Origin: Flavobacterium circumlabens
Lineage (GTDB): Bacteria; Bacteroidota; Bacteroidia; Flavobacteriales; Flavobacteriaceae
Assembly (NCBI RefSeq): GCF_004345565.1
Contig: NZ_SLWA01000006.1
Coordinates: 62,001-126,000 of the forward strand
Direction: 5' to 3'
DNA length: 64,000 bases
Below, piece by piece: positions 42,384 to 50,993 of this stretch. Position 1 is the first letter of the stretch. Every line of letters starts with the position of its first letter. The notes beneath the pieces are model-generated. The model did not search any database and was not told the origin of the DNA. It saw nothing but the letters and a program-made list of their open reading frames with translations. The translations under genes were made by a program, and so were the position numbers.

Positions 42384-43676
42384 TTACCGTTTTCTTTGTT
42401 TTGTTTTTTTCTTAATCATTTTAGCAAATGCTTCTTCATCATAGTCTTGTCCTTGGTGGCTGGAAAACAATCCACCCAGGGCATTTATAAGTCCGTTTTC
42501 AAGTGTAACATTTTGAATGTTTTCTTTATCTAAAAAATTAAATAACTCGTGGGCTTGCCCTATATCAATTTTCTCTGATTGATCCCTTTTTGAATTAGAC
42601 ATATTTTCATGAGATGAGCATTGCAGTTTATCATCCTTATTCCAATATTCTTCAAAAACATTGGCGGAAAGATTTTTTCCAAATTGTGAACCGTTCCAAA
42701 TGGTTTTAGAGGAATGGTCAATAAAAGTAATGCCGTAAATTCTTCCCTCTTTACTACGCCTAATGACTGTATCAATTCCTTGCTGTTGCAATCGGTTTAT
42801 GAAAGTAATTTCATTTGTTGTTGCCTGCATGTTTTTTTCTATGGTTGTTTTTAAAGAAGCTTTGTCGGGATGATCCTTTAGGACGATTTTGGATTTTTCA
42901 TAGTAGGATTGCAGGTGCGTATAACCTGCACTTTTTCCAAATAGAGAAGCTTTAAATGGACTACTGACTTTTTTTCCCTTGTCATTTAAGGCAAAATAGA
43001 CCAATCCTTGCTTTGTGATACCGTTATATTCCCCCTTGACTTCTTCAACAGTAATATTCAATCGAGAAAGCAAAGCATTGTACGCTCCAAAACTTTGAAA
43101 TTTATAATACTTGGGTAAATAACGCAGTACAGATGCCATTTGGCTTTTGATATCTCCAGACTTATAATCAACGGGGGTGAATGTAAAATGCTGCGAATTT
43201 TCTTTTTTATCAATCGCTGATATCAGATTATACTCTTTTTCCAATGATCTGCAGATGACCATCGAACGTCTTTTTTCAAATTGATCAGATATTTTTCTTC
43301 CCTCTTCATCCACACAAATTGAAACAATATGGATATGAGTGCGGTTAATATCGGTGTGTTTAAAAACCACAAAAGGTTGCTGTTCGTAACCCATTTGTTT
43401 CATATAATCCTGTGCTATACTGCTAAAATCAGCATCGCTTACGCTATCTTTTGGATCAGGATTAATTGATATATGGAGTACTGGTTTTTCTGTCTTGCGA
43501 TTGGCTAATAGATACAATTCGAAAGAATTAGCCAACTGAGATACTGAATAACTACCATCGGGCGCTTCAATCATTTTTTGGGTAAACAAAACCTGTGCTT
43601 TCTCTTTTTCAACCTTATGATAATTATAATAAAGCGCACCCATTAAATTCTTACCCCTATCAATTATAGCTATCAT
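42384..43676 (-). CDS. Relaxase/mobilisation nuclease (MobB-like)
   Basis: This 430-residue protein is the relaxase of the mobilisation system, which nicks DNA at the transfer origin. The N-terminal HUH domain shows HTDINRTHIHIVSICVDEEG, with the paired catalytic His114 and His116 and a further His107, and LHISINPDP upstream at about residue 68. The C-terminal half, from about 200, is typical of Bacteroidota MobB proteins (YYKFQSFGAYNALLSRLNIT, GYTHLQSYYEKSK). It follows mobA remnants by a few bases, as in intact elements. The C-terminal Lys/Arg-rich tail ends KKKTKQRKR. Confidence 0.9.
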   Translation of the reverse strand: MIAIIDRGKNLMGALYYNYHKVEKEKAQVLFTQKMIEAPDGSYSVSQLANSFELYLLANRKTEKPVLHISINPDPKDSVSDADFSSIAQDYMKQMGYEQQPFVVFKHTDINRTHIHIVSICVDEEGRKISDQFEKRRSMVICRSLEKEYNLISAIDKKENSQHFTFTPVDYKSGDIKSQMASVLRYLPKYYKFQSFGAYNALLSRLNITVEEVKGEYNGITKQGLVYFALNDKGKKVSSPFKASLFGKSAGYTHLQSYYEKSKIVLKDHPDKASLKTTIEKNMQATTNEITFINRLQQQGIDTVIRRSKEGRIYGITFIDHSSKTIWNGSQFGKNLSANVFEEYWNKDDKLQCSSHENMSNSKRDQSEKIDIGQAHELFNFLDKENIQNVTLENGLINALGGLFSSHQGQDYDEEAFAKMIKKKTKQRKR

Positions 43677-43680
43677 TTTT

Positions 43681-43896
43681 TTATTCTTTTTTCAGATAGT
43701 TTGTTTCAAATTCCGCTGTAAGTTGGATTATTTTTTGAGATAATTGAACCAATTCAATAGTTTGCCTTTCGAGCTTGAATAGGTAAGCAGCCGCTTTCTT
43801 TTCTGAAAAATTATGGTACAATAGCTTTACTATTTGATTGTAATTTACCCCAACAGCCCTGAATTGCCCGAATAGAGCAGTCAGACGTGAGAAAGG
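43681..43896 (-). pseudogene. mobA remnant, C-terminal 71 residues
   Basis: On the minus strand an open frame ending at 43681 encodes FSRLTALFGQFRAVGVNYNQ, then IVKLLYHNFSEKKAAAYLFK and a helical tail to LKKE. This is the C-terminal part of the MobA accessory protein that precedes MobB in Bacteroidota mobilisable elements. It is cut off at about 43897, where an in-frame TGA and unrelated sequence begin. The gene therefore lost its first part, probably with the transfer origin upstream of it. Confidence 0.8.
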
Positions 43897-43900
43897 TCAA

Positions 43901-44008
43901 TTTTTGAGTACTACATTTTGGATTGATTTCAAAAACCAAAAATTAGAACTCAACTTTCATCCTATTGAGGGATTAGTCATAACCGAATACGAGGAGATTT
44001 TTGAATAA
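43901..44008 (+). pseudogene. C-terminal fragment of an unknown gene
   Basis: A plus-strand frame with no start codon reads FLSTTFWIDFKNQKLELNFH, then PIEGLVITEYEEIFE and a TAA at 44006. It has the look of a real protein C-terminus, starts right at the point where the mobA remnant ends, and lies 13 bases before the QueD-like gene. It is likely the tail of the gene that once preceded queD in the cargo operon. I do not recognise the family. Confidence 0.5.
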
Positions 44009-44021
44009 AAACCTATAAAAA

Positions 44022-44429
44022 ATGAATATCACTGTTTGTAGAAAAGCCTACTTTAATGCTTGTCATAGAATGCACAACCCAAATTGGAGTGATGCTAAAA
44101 ACAAATCCGTGTTTGGAGTTTGTAACAATGCTAATTACCACGGGCATAATTATGAACTTATCGTAAAATTAACAGGACAAATAAACCCTGAAACTGGTTA
44201 CATTATGGATATGAAAATCTTGGCTGATTTAATAAAAGTAGAAATTGAAGATCGTTTTGACCATAAAAACCTCAATCTTGATTGTCCCGAATTTGCACAT
44301 AAAATAGCCTCTACTGAAAATTTTGCTTTGGTTATTTTTTCGATTTTACAACCATTAATTCCAAAAGAACATCAAATGGCAATAACGCTTTTTGAGACCA
44401 ATAAAAATTATGTAGAAATTAGAGAATAA
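44022..44429 (+). CDS. queD: 6-carboxytetrahydropterin synthase / PTPS family (QueD-like)
   Basis: This 135-residue protein is of the 6-pyruvoyltetrahydropterin synthase family. The zinc ligands are His15 (FNACHRMH) and His40 and His42 (NYHGHNYEL), with the catalytic Cys34 in FGVCNNANYH. MDMKILADLIKVEIEDRFDH and the C-terminal LFETNKNYVEI are also typical. QueD makes a precursor of queuosine. Paralogues of QueD are known parts of bacterial low-zinc responses together with COG0523 proteins, which suits this neighbourhood. Zinc-independence cannot be inferred because the ligands are intact. Confidence 0.9.
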   Translation: MNITVCRKAYFNACHRMHNPNWSDAKNKSVFGVCNNANYHGHNYELIVKLTGQINPETGYIMDMKILADLIKVEIEDRFDHKNLNLDCPEFAHKIASTENFALVIFSILQPLIPKEHQMAITLFETNKNYVEIRE

Positions 44430-44436
44430 TTTTAAT

Positions 44437-44474
44437 GCAACATAGTTGCGTTAATTAAAATAATCCTATATTTG
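44437..44474 (+). promoter_or_regulatory. Promoter with GCAAC palindrome, possible Zur-like operator
   Basis: The palindrome GCAACATAGTTGC occupies 44437-44449, with symmetric AA and TT at its edges. Its right half contains TTG (44446-44448), which pairs with TATATTTG (44467-44474) at an 18-base spacing as a normal promoter. A further GCAAC half-site begins at 44474. A regulator bound here would cover the -33 and -7 elements. A near-identical palindrome occurs at 47248-47260 upstream of the His/Cys-rich protein. Confidence 0.6.
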
Positions 44475-44491
44475 CAACAAAAATCCATTAA

Positions 44492-44854
44492 ATGAAAAAT
44501 CCAGAAATAAACAAAAAAACAACTCCGTACGATATTCTAGGCATTTCGAGTGCCACATTATGTTTAATTCATTGTATCGTAATCCCATTACTTACTATAA
44601 TTCCGTTTGGGTTAACAGATAATTATATTGTCGATCTTTTTTTTGCTTGCATTGGATTAATAGTAGTTTCAAAAATTTTAATGAGTGAAGCGACTAATAC
44701 AGTCAAAATTATTCTAACCATATCTATATTTATAATTTTTGTAAGCATATTATTAGAAATTGCATTTGATATTGATTTCGGATTAATTTTATTTGGTGGA
44801 ATTGGGATGATTATTGGTCATATTATAAATTTTAAATCGCATAAACATTCTTAA
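44492..44854 (+). CDS. MerC-like membrane protein
   Basis: This 120-residue protein has four predicted membrane helices and the MerC motif SSATLCLIHCIVIPLL, with Cys24 and Cys28 and His27. MerC proteins import mercuric ion, and homologues in zinc- or copper-related clusters may move other soft metals. The C-terminus ends HIINFKSHKHS, with extra His residues. It is the first gene downstream of the palindrome-bearing promoter at 44437 and starts an apparent operon running to the COG0523 gene. Confidence 0.88.
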   Translation: MKNPEINKKTTPYDILGISSATLCLIHCIVIPLLTIIPFGLTDNYIVDLFFACIGLIVVSKILMSEATNTVKIILTISIFIIFVSILLEIAFDIDFGLILFGGIGMIIGHIINFKSHKHS

Positions 44855-44883
44855 ATAAAATTAATTTATTCTAAAATTAACAA

Positions 44884-45693
44884 ATGAAAACAAAATTTAA
44901 AACTTATGCCACAGCAGTTCTTGTAATACTGCTTTTGTTTAGCTCCAAAGAAATAATTGCTCAAGATTCAGTAGTTTACAAGAGTGAAAGTCAAGTTACA
45001 GTATTTCCAGTTTTGTGGCAACAAACTTCTGCAGAATATAGAGCCTTGTGTTATCAAGCTTTTAATTTCGCGACTTTGCGATTGAATGAAATTCCGAAAA
45101 AGGAAATCAAAAAAGGAAATCTCGCTATTATCACCGATTTAGACGAAACGATACTAGACAATAGTTATGTGGGTGCTCAACTCATTAAAGAAAACAAACA
45201 AATGTCGGATGCCGAATGGAACCGATGGACAAATGCTTCAAAAACCACGGAAGTACCTGGAGCAGTTGCTTTTTTGCAAGAAGCCAGTAAAAAAGGAATC
45301 ACTATTTTTTATATTTCCAATAGAGATACGGCTTCCGTAAAAACTACGCTAATCGATTTAAAAAACCTTCAATTACCTAATGCCGATGCGGAACATTGTC
45401 TTTTTAAAAGCAATACTTCATCTAAAGAAGTTCGTAGAATGGCAATCGAAAAAGAGTATAAAATTGTAATGCTCTTAGGCGACAATCTAAATGACTTTAA
45501 AAATACTTTCGAGAAAAAATCTATTGCCGATCGTTTTATAGCCACCGATGCAGAGCAAGAATTGTGGGGCAAAAAATTTATTGTGTTACCAAATGCTACA
45601 TATGGAGAATGGGTTAGTACACTTTACAATCATGAGCATAAAAGTGATGAGGAAAAAGAAAAAATACGCAGAGAATTGTTGAAAGGGTATTGA
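44884..45693 (+). CDS. Acid phosphatase / 5'-nucleotidase, lipoprotein e(P4) family
   Basis: This 269-residue protein has a signal peptide (KTYATAVLVILLLFSSKEII, then AQ) and a HAD fold of class C acid phosphatases. The catalytic motif is ITDLDETILDNSYVG with Asp85 and Asp87. YISNRDTASVKTTLIDLKNL and LLGDNLNDF are the later HAD motifs. e(P4) proteins release phosphate from nucleotides such as NMN at the surface; here a lipobox Cys is not obvious, so it may be periplasmic. It is 29 bases after the MerC-like gene. Confidence 0.9.
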   Translation: MKTKFKTYATAVLVILLLFSSKEIIAQDSVVYKSESQVTVFPVLWQQTSAEYRALCYQAFNFATLRLNEIPKKEIKKGNLAIITDLDETILDNSYVGAQLIKENKQMSDAEWNRWTNASKTTEVPGAVAFLQEASKKGITIFYISNRDTASVKTTLIDLKNLQLPNADAEHCLFKSNTSSKEVRRMAIEKEYKIVMLLGDNLNDFKNTFEKKSIADRFIATDAEQELWGKKFIVLPNATYGEWVSTLYNHEHKSDEEKEKIRRELLKGY

Positions 45694-45857
45694 TTAGATA
45701 AGTCCAAGGTCGAAAGTAGTGAACTTTGAAAAGTTGGAAAATACCGATAGTTTTGAATTTAGAGTATTTTGTCCTCACTCCATTTGGCGCAAGCTAAAAA
45801 AGACTCCATAAACAGTGTAAAGTTTAATATTCTTAATCATTTAAACACCTAAAAAAA

Positions 45858-47093
45858 TTGAAAAAACTCCCCGTTACCGTATTATCAGGTTTTCTTGGCG
45901 CAGGAAAAACCACTTTGCTCAACCATATTCTTCACAATAAAGAAGGATTAAAAGTTGCCGTGATCGTAAATGATATGAGCGAAGTAAACATTGACGCGCA
46001 ATTAGTAAAAAACGAAATGACGCTCTCTCGCACTGAAGAAAAATTAGTCGAGATGAGCAACGGCTGCATTTGTTGCACGTTGCGTGAAGATTTGATGATT
46101 GAAGTAGAAAAACTCGCCAAGGAAAACCGTTTTGATTATTTGCTAATCGAAAGTACAGGAATTAGCGAACCCATTCCCGTGGCACAAACTTTTTCGTTCG
46201 TAAATGAAGATGAAAATATCGATTTATCTCGTTTTAGCTATGTCGATACAATGGTTACAGTGGTTGATGGATTCAACTTTTTTAAAGATTTTGGATCGGC
46301 ACAAACGCTAGAAGATATAAAAGCAACAAACATTGAAAATGACAATCGAACCATTGTTAATCTTTTGGTTGATCAAGTAGAATTTGCCAATGTAATAATT
46401 TTGAATAAAACCGATTTAATCACAACATCAGAACTCGACATTTTAAAAGCTTCGATTAAAAAATTGAATCCACTTGCCAATATTATAACTTCCGAATATG
46501 GAAAAGTAGATTTGAGAGCCATAATCAACACCGGACTTTTTAATTTTGAAGAGGCCGAAGCCTCTGCAGGATGGATGAGAGAGTTAGAGGGCGAACACAC
46601 ACCTGAAACCGAAGAATACGGTATAACTAGTTTTGTATTTAGAGACCATCGCCCGTTTCATCCCAAGCGATTTTATCAATTTATTACGGATGCTTTCCCC
46701 CAAACAGTTATTAGAAGCAAGGGACTGTTTTGGATTGCCTCACGCCCAGCCGAAGCCATTAATTGGAGTCAGGCAGGCGGTTCTACAAAAGCCGAAGGAG
46801 CTGGCGCTTGGTGGGCAAGTATGCCTTTTGGAGAACGCATTAAATTTCAAAATTTTGTTGATTTTCAAAAAGTGATAGAGGAACGTTGGGATATTAATTT
46901 TGGAGACAGACTGAACGAATTGGTACTTATTGGCATCAAAATGAACGAAGCCGAAATTCGGGAACAACTTGAATTTTGCCTTTGTACCGCGGATGACATT
47001 ATGGATTTACAAGGTGGATTTTTCCCGTCGAATGATTTGTTTCCAATTCCTAAACAGTTTGCAGAAAATCAAAATAGCGTTGCTTTTTTTTAA
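45858..47093 (+). CDS. COG0523-family GTPase, likely zinc metallochaperone (ZigA-like)
   Basis: This 411-residue G3E-family GTPase has Walker A GFLGAGKTTLLNHIL (residues 11-25), the metal motif NGCICCTLRED with Cys70, Cys72 and Cys73, and the GTP-specificity NKTDL. The C-terminal CobW domain includes RPFHPKRFYQFI, FWIASRP and QAGGSTKAEGAGAWWASMPF. COG0523 proteins of this length include ZigA/YciC-type zinc chaperones induced by low zinc through Zur. The start is a TTG at 45858, and no ATG gives a better N-terminus. A terminator follows at 47171. Confidence 0.92.
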   Translation: MKKLPVTVLSGFLGAGKTTLLNHILHNKEGLKVAVIVNDMSEVNIDAQLVKNEMTLSRTEEKLVEMSNGCICCTLREDLMIEVEKLAKENRFDYLLIESTGISEPIPVAQTFSFVNEDENIDLSRFSYVDTMVTVVDGFNFFKDFGSAQTLEDIKATNIENDNRTIVNLLVDQVEFANVIILNKTDLITTSELDILKASIKKLNPLANIITSEYGKVDLRAIINTGLFNFEEAEASAGWMRELEGEHTPETEEYGITSFVFRDHRPFHPKRFYQFITDAFPQTVIRSKGLFWIASRPAEAINWSQAGGSTKAEGAGAWWASMPFGERIKFQNFVDFQKVIEERWDINFGDRLNELVLIGIKMNEAEIREQLEFCLCTADDIMDLQGGFFPSNDLFPIPKQFAENQNSVAFF

Positions 47094-47170
47094 GAGTTAT
47101 AAATGAATGTTGTGTTTAAAATTTTAGGTGTTTTTTTGTAAATCCTGTTGTTTGGTTAATATCAGGTGAA

Positions 47171-47200
47171 GTAACTCGTCTTTTGACGGGTTACTTTTTT
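47171..47200 (+). terminator. Rho-independent terminator
   Basis: The stem GTAACTCGTC / GACGGGTTAC with a 4-base loop is followed by six to eight T. It ends the MerC-to-COG0523 transcription unit. Confidence 0.88.
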
Positions 47201-47218
47201 TTAATTAAAATTATTACT

Positions 47219-47260
47219 TTGTATTTAAAGATAAGATCTGTATATTTGCAACATAATTGC
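47219..47260 (+). promoter_or_regulatory. Promoter with GCAACATAATTGC palindrome
   Basis: TTG at 47219-47221 and TATATTTG at 47241-47248 are 19 bases apart. The palindrome GCAACATAATTGC follows at 47248-47260, overlapping the expected transcription start. It differs by one base from GCAACATAGTTGC at 44437. Sharing of the motif by two cargo promoters suggests one regulator. Confidence 0.6.
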
Positions 47261-47338
47261 ATTTAAAAATGATATAAGAAGGACAACAACTAATCAGTTA
47301 CCCAAAGTCAATCCAATATTGTATTGCATTATTCAAGA

Positions 47339-47683
47339 ATGAAAAAAAAATATATCATAATCAATGTTCTTCTGTCACTAACAATATTGTTTTCAATATT
47401 GTTTCAGGCGCTACATTCTTATGAACATCATTCTGAATTAGTAGAGAGACATTGTAATCATCATTATTCCAAAGATAAAACGGAAGTGAGCCACAGCCAT
47501 AGCATTTCTGAAAAATGTATGGTGTGCGATTTTAATTTTAGCTCTTTTACTACGGCTAATTTTTATGTGATTTCATTTCACAAAAACAGTCTAATTTTAA
47601 ATACTCCCTTATTTTACTTTCAAAAACATTCTTCTTTCTTTAAAGGGTGTCTTTTTTCACTTCGCGCACCTCCATTATTTTAA
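47339..47683 (+). CDS. His/Cys-rich exported protein upstream of TonB receptor
   Basis: This 114-residue protein starts MKKKYIIINVLLSLTILFSI with a signal or anchor helix. A metal-ligand-rich stretch follows (LHSYEHHSELVERHCNHHYS, then SHSHSISEKCMVCDF) with a CxxC. The C-terminal part is aromatic. Similar small proteins with CxxC/His clusters precede metal TonB receptors in Bacteroidota, so it may bind or deliver a metal in the periplasm. An in-frame TTG at 47324 would add 5 residues; the ATG at 47339 is preferred. It is downstream of the promoter at 47219. Confidence 0.75.
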   Translation: MKKKYIIINVLLSLTILFSILFQALHSYEHHSELVERHCNHHYSKDKTEVSHSHSISEKCMVCDFNFSSFTTANFYVISFHKNSLILNTPLFYFQKHSSFFKGCLFSLRAPPLF

Positions 47684-47746
47684 AATATAAAAAAAAATCA
47701 TTCTAACCATAGAATTATCCGCTTTTAAATATTTTAAATTATACTA

Positions 47747-50131
47747 ATGTTGAAGAAAAATTTCGTGTTTTTCTGTCTTTTTCTTTTTTGCAATAGCAAT
47801 TATGCGCAAAATTCAATAAGTGGAAAAATAATATGCCAAGAAAAAATTAGCTTCTCGGATGTCCATATTCATATTGATAAAAAAATCATTATCAGTGATG
47901 CATTTGGCAATTACGGTGCTAAAAATTTACCGAATGGGAATATAAAAATTAATATTTCCTATATTGGATATCAATCTATAGATACCATTTTAGAGTTAAA
48001 AAGCAATTTAGAACTTGATTTTAAATTAAAAAGATATACGACGCAACTTCATGAAGTCCTAATTCTTCAAAAAACAAATAGCAATATTAAATCGGTTCAG
48101 CAACAACAATTAAAAACAGCAACAATTGAAAAATACAGTAATCAATCTTTAGGCGATGCTTTAAAAGAAATCGCAGGAGTTTCAACTCTAAAGACAGGAA
48201 ACTCAGTTGTAAAACCTATTATAAATGGCTTGTATGGAAGTAGAGTTCCTGTAATAAATAACAATGTGAAACTGGAAGATCAAGAGTGGGGATCCGAACA
48301 CGCACCTAATATTGATGTAAATGCTTCTGACAAAATCATAGTGATCAAAGGATCTTCGGGCTTACAATACAGTGGCGATGCTATTGGCGGTTTGGTTATT
48401 TTAGAGCTTTTAAGTGTAAAAAAGGATACTTTATTTGGCAAAACAATCCTCAACTACGACACCAATGGCAAAGGTGGTTCTGTAACTTCAAGCATTCACA
48501 AAGGTAATAATGTCGGATTTAGTTGGAATGCATTGGGCACTTTCAAATATATGGGTGATAAAGAAGCTCCTGATTATGTGTTATCAAATACCGGAAACCG
48601 CAACGCCAATTTTACTGGAGATATTAAATACGCTGCAAAAAAATACAATACCTCTGTTTTTTACAGTTATTACAAAACTTTAATCGGAATATTGAGTGCT
48701 TCACATATAGGAAGTGTAAATGATTTGTACCATTCTATAACTGACAATCAACCTTCAGTAGTTAATGAATTTACTTATACGATTAAAAACCCGAAGCAAG
48801 ATGTCGAACATCAGATTGCTAAATTTAACTTCAATTATTATTTCAATGAACTGGAGTCTATGTCATTTCAGTATGATTTTCAACAAAATAAAAGATTAGA
48901 GTATGATATTCGTCGTGGTAATTACAATAATACGGCCGCTTTAGACTTGGATTTAAAAACCAATTCTCTAAGCATAGATTACATCAAAAACGATCACGAT
49001 TGGAATTTTAAATCAGGTATTCGAGCCTCGGCACAAAATAACTATGCCAATCCCGCAACAGGAATTCGTCCTTTAATTCCTAATTATGATAAAATTGATT
49101 TAGGGGTTTACGGAATTATAAGTCATCATTTTTCGGATACTTTTTTGATGGATGGCGGATTACGTTATGATTTTGCTAAAATCGATGCAACTAAATTTTA
49201 CCAAAAGTCAAGGTGGGATGAAAGAGGGTATGATCCAGAATTTTCAGGGTTTATTGTTGGAGATTTTGCTTCACAATGGCTTACAGAACCTAGTTTTATT
49301 TATCATAACCTTTCGGCAAGTGTAGGTTTTCATAAAGAATTAGAAAACAATTTACATTTATACACTAATATCAGTTTTGCCTCTAGAAATCCAAATCCTT
49401 CGGAACTTTTTAGCGACGGTCTTCACCATTCTACTGGCGTAATAGAGTTGGGTGATTTAAATCTAAACAAAGAGCAATCAACTAAATTGTCTGTAACTCT
49501 TCAAAAAAAATACGATCGCTTTTCTTTTGAAATAAATCCTTACATTAATCGTATTCAGGATTATATCTTTTTGAAACCTGTCGGTTTTGAAACTACAATA
49601 AGAGGGGCTTTCCCCGTTTGGGAATACCACCAAACCAATGCTCGATTAATAGGGATAGACGTTCAGACACATTGGGACATCTCAAAGCAATGGCAACATC
49701 TTTTTTCATTAGGATATGTAAACGGGAAAGACATTAGCACTGATGAACCATTAATTGATATGCCACCGCTAAACATCAATAATAAAATACGCTTTTCTAA
49801 AAAAGAATGGAAAGATCTCATTCTGGAACTAAAAAGTGAAATAGTATTCAAGCAAAATAGGTATCCAGATAATAACTTTTACACCAATATTATCCAAGAC
49901 GGAGCTTTTGTACCTGTTTTAGTAGATGTAAGTACGCCACCGCCAGCCTATCATTTAATGCATTTTTATTCGGAAATGAAATTTCAAACTTTCACAAAGG
50001 CGATCACAACAGTGGCATTTTCGGTTCAAAACATTTTAAATGTTTCATATAGAGATTATTTAAACCGCCAACGCTTTTTTGCGGACGAAATCGGTAGAAG
50101 CTTTCAGATTCAACTCAAATTCAATTATTAA
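47747..50131 (+). CDS. TonB-dependent outer-membrane receptor
   Basis: This 794-residue protein has a signal peptide (FVFFCLFLFCNSNYAQN) and a carboxypeptidase-like regulatory domain (ISGKIICQEKISFSDVHIHI). A plug domain includes LGDALKEIAGVSTLKTGNSV and VIKGSSGLQYSGDAIGGLVI, and a 22-strand barrel ends FQIQLKFNY. The plug lacks a standard TonB box that I can place. It lies 63 bases after the His/Cys-rich gene. Zinc or another transition metal is the likely cargo given the COG0523 and MerC neighbours, but the substrate is inferred. Confidence 0.9.
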   Translation: MLKKNFVFFCLFLFCNSNYAQNSISGKIICQEKISFSDVHIHIDKKIIISDAFGNYGAKNLPNGNIKINISYIGYQSIDTILELKSNLELDFKLKRYTTQLHEVLILQKTNSNIKSVQQQQLKTATIEKYSNQSLGDALKEIAGVSTLKTGNSVVKPIINGLYGSRVPVINNNVKLEDQEWGSEHAPNIDVNASDKIIVIKGSSGLQYSGDAIGGLVILELLSVKKDTLFGKTILNYDTNGKGGSVTSSIHKGNNVGFSWNALGTFKYMGDKEAPDYVLSNTGNRNANFTGDIKYAAKKYNTSVFYSYYKTLIGILSASHIGSVNDLYHSITDNQPSVVNEFTYTIKNPKQDVEHQIAKFNFNYYFNELESMSFQYDFQQNKRLEYDIRRGNYNNTAALDLDLKTNSLSIDYIKNDHDWNFKSGIRASAQNNYANPATGIRPLIPNYDKIDLGVYGIISHHFSDTFLMDGGLRYDFAKIDATKFYQKSRWDERGYDPEFSGFIVGDFASQWLTEPSFIYHNLSASVGFHKELENNLHLYTNISFASRNPNPSELFSDGLHHSTGVIELGDLNLNKEQSTKLSVTLQKKYDRFSFEINPYINRIQDYIFLKPVGFETTIRGAFPVWEYHQTNARLIGIDVQTHWDISKQWQHLFSLGYVNGKDISTDEPLIDMPPLNINNKIRFSKKEWKDLILELKSEIVFKQNRYPDNNFYTNIIQDGAFVPVLVDVSTPPPAYHLMHFYSEMKFQTFTKAITTVAFSVQNILNVSYRDYLNRQRFFADEIGRSFQIQLKFNY

Positions 50132-50191
50132 AAACTTTATATAATGCAAACCAATTTTAACATTTATCAATTTAATTTAAACACAAACAAA

Positions 50192-50815
50192 ATGAAAACA
50201 ACAATTAAAAAATTCAACAATTCTGCAAGCAAACAACTAAAAATGGCTGCAATCGCTCTAGTGGCAACACTTGCGTTTTCCTCCTGTAGTAAAGATGACG
50301 AGACAGTCCCGGCACCAGTAAATGAGGAGGAATTAATCACGACTGTTACTGCCACTTACACTCCTGTTGGCGGAGGAACTGCTATTACTTTGAAATATAA
50401 AGATCTAGATGCAGAAGGCGCAAATCCTCCTGTAATTACTGTTTCTGGTACTTTTGAAAAGAACAAAACGTATAATGGTCTTGTAACTGTTTTGAATGAA
50501 TCATCTAATCCAGTGGATGATATTACACTAGAAATTATTGAAGAAGGAGTAGACCACCAACTTTTCTACCAAAAAACAGGGACACTAAATGCTTTTTCTT
50601 ATGCAACAGCACCTAGTAACTTTGATAAGAATGGTAAACCAGTTGGATTGCAATCTGTATTTACAACTACCGAAGCAGCTACTGGAAATTTAATTATCAC
50701 TTTAAGACATGAACCAAATAAAAGTGGTGCTAACGTAAGTAATGGTGATATTACTAATGCGAGTGGGGCAACTGATTTTGAAGTTACTTTTCCGATTTCA
50801 GTTTCAAGTTTATAA
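50192..50815 (+). CDS. Lipoprotein downstream of TonB receptor
   Basis: This 207-residue protein starts at ATG 50192 and has a lipoprotein signal ending LAFSSC. The mature part is beta-rich, Thr/Gly-rich and acidic, with segments such as TVTATYTPVGGGTAITLKYK and ESSNPVDDITLEIIEEGVDH. It may be a surface lipoprotein partner of the receptor. I do not recognise a named domain. It starts 60 bases after the TonB receptor gene and is followed by a strong hairpin terminator. An in-frame ATG at 50144 would add a Phe/Asn-rich extension before the signal peptide and is not preferred. Confidence 0.75.
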   Translation: MKTTIKKFNNSASKQLKMAAIALVATLAFSSCSKDDETVPAPVNEEELITTVTATYTPVGGGTAITLKYKDLDAEGANPPVITVSGTFEKNKTYNGLVTVLNESSNPVDDITLEIIEEGVDHQLFYQKTGTLNAFSYATAPSNFDKNGKPVGLQSVFTTTEAATGNLIITLRHEPNKSGANVSNGDITNASGATDFEVTFPISVSSL

Positions 50816-50837
50816 AAAATTATAATTTATTTTGGAT

Positions 50838-50868
50838 AAAGGCATACAGTTTTGTATGCCTTTTTTTA
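50838..50868 (+). terminator. Rho-independent terminator
   Basis: The stem AAAGGCATACA / TGTATGCCTTT with a short loop is followed by seven T. It ends the receptor/lipoprotein unit. Confidence 0.92.
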
Positions 50869-50993
50869 GATAATTTGCCTTCTGTTTTCCCTCTAATAAC
50901 AACTGAAATGACATCATTTCACAAATCATTACAGATTTTATTTTATTAATCAAATATAATTTTTCGATTTGCCTAAAAAATAATTTTAATAAA

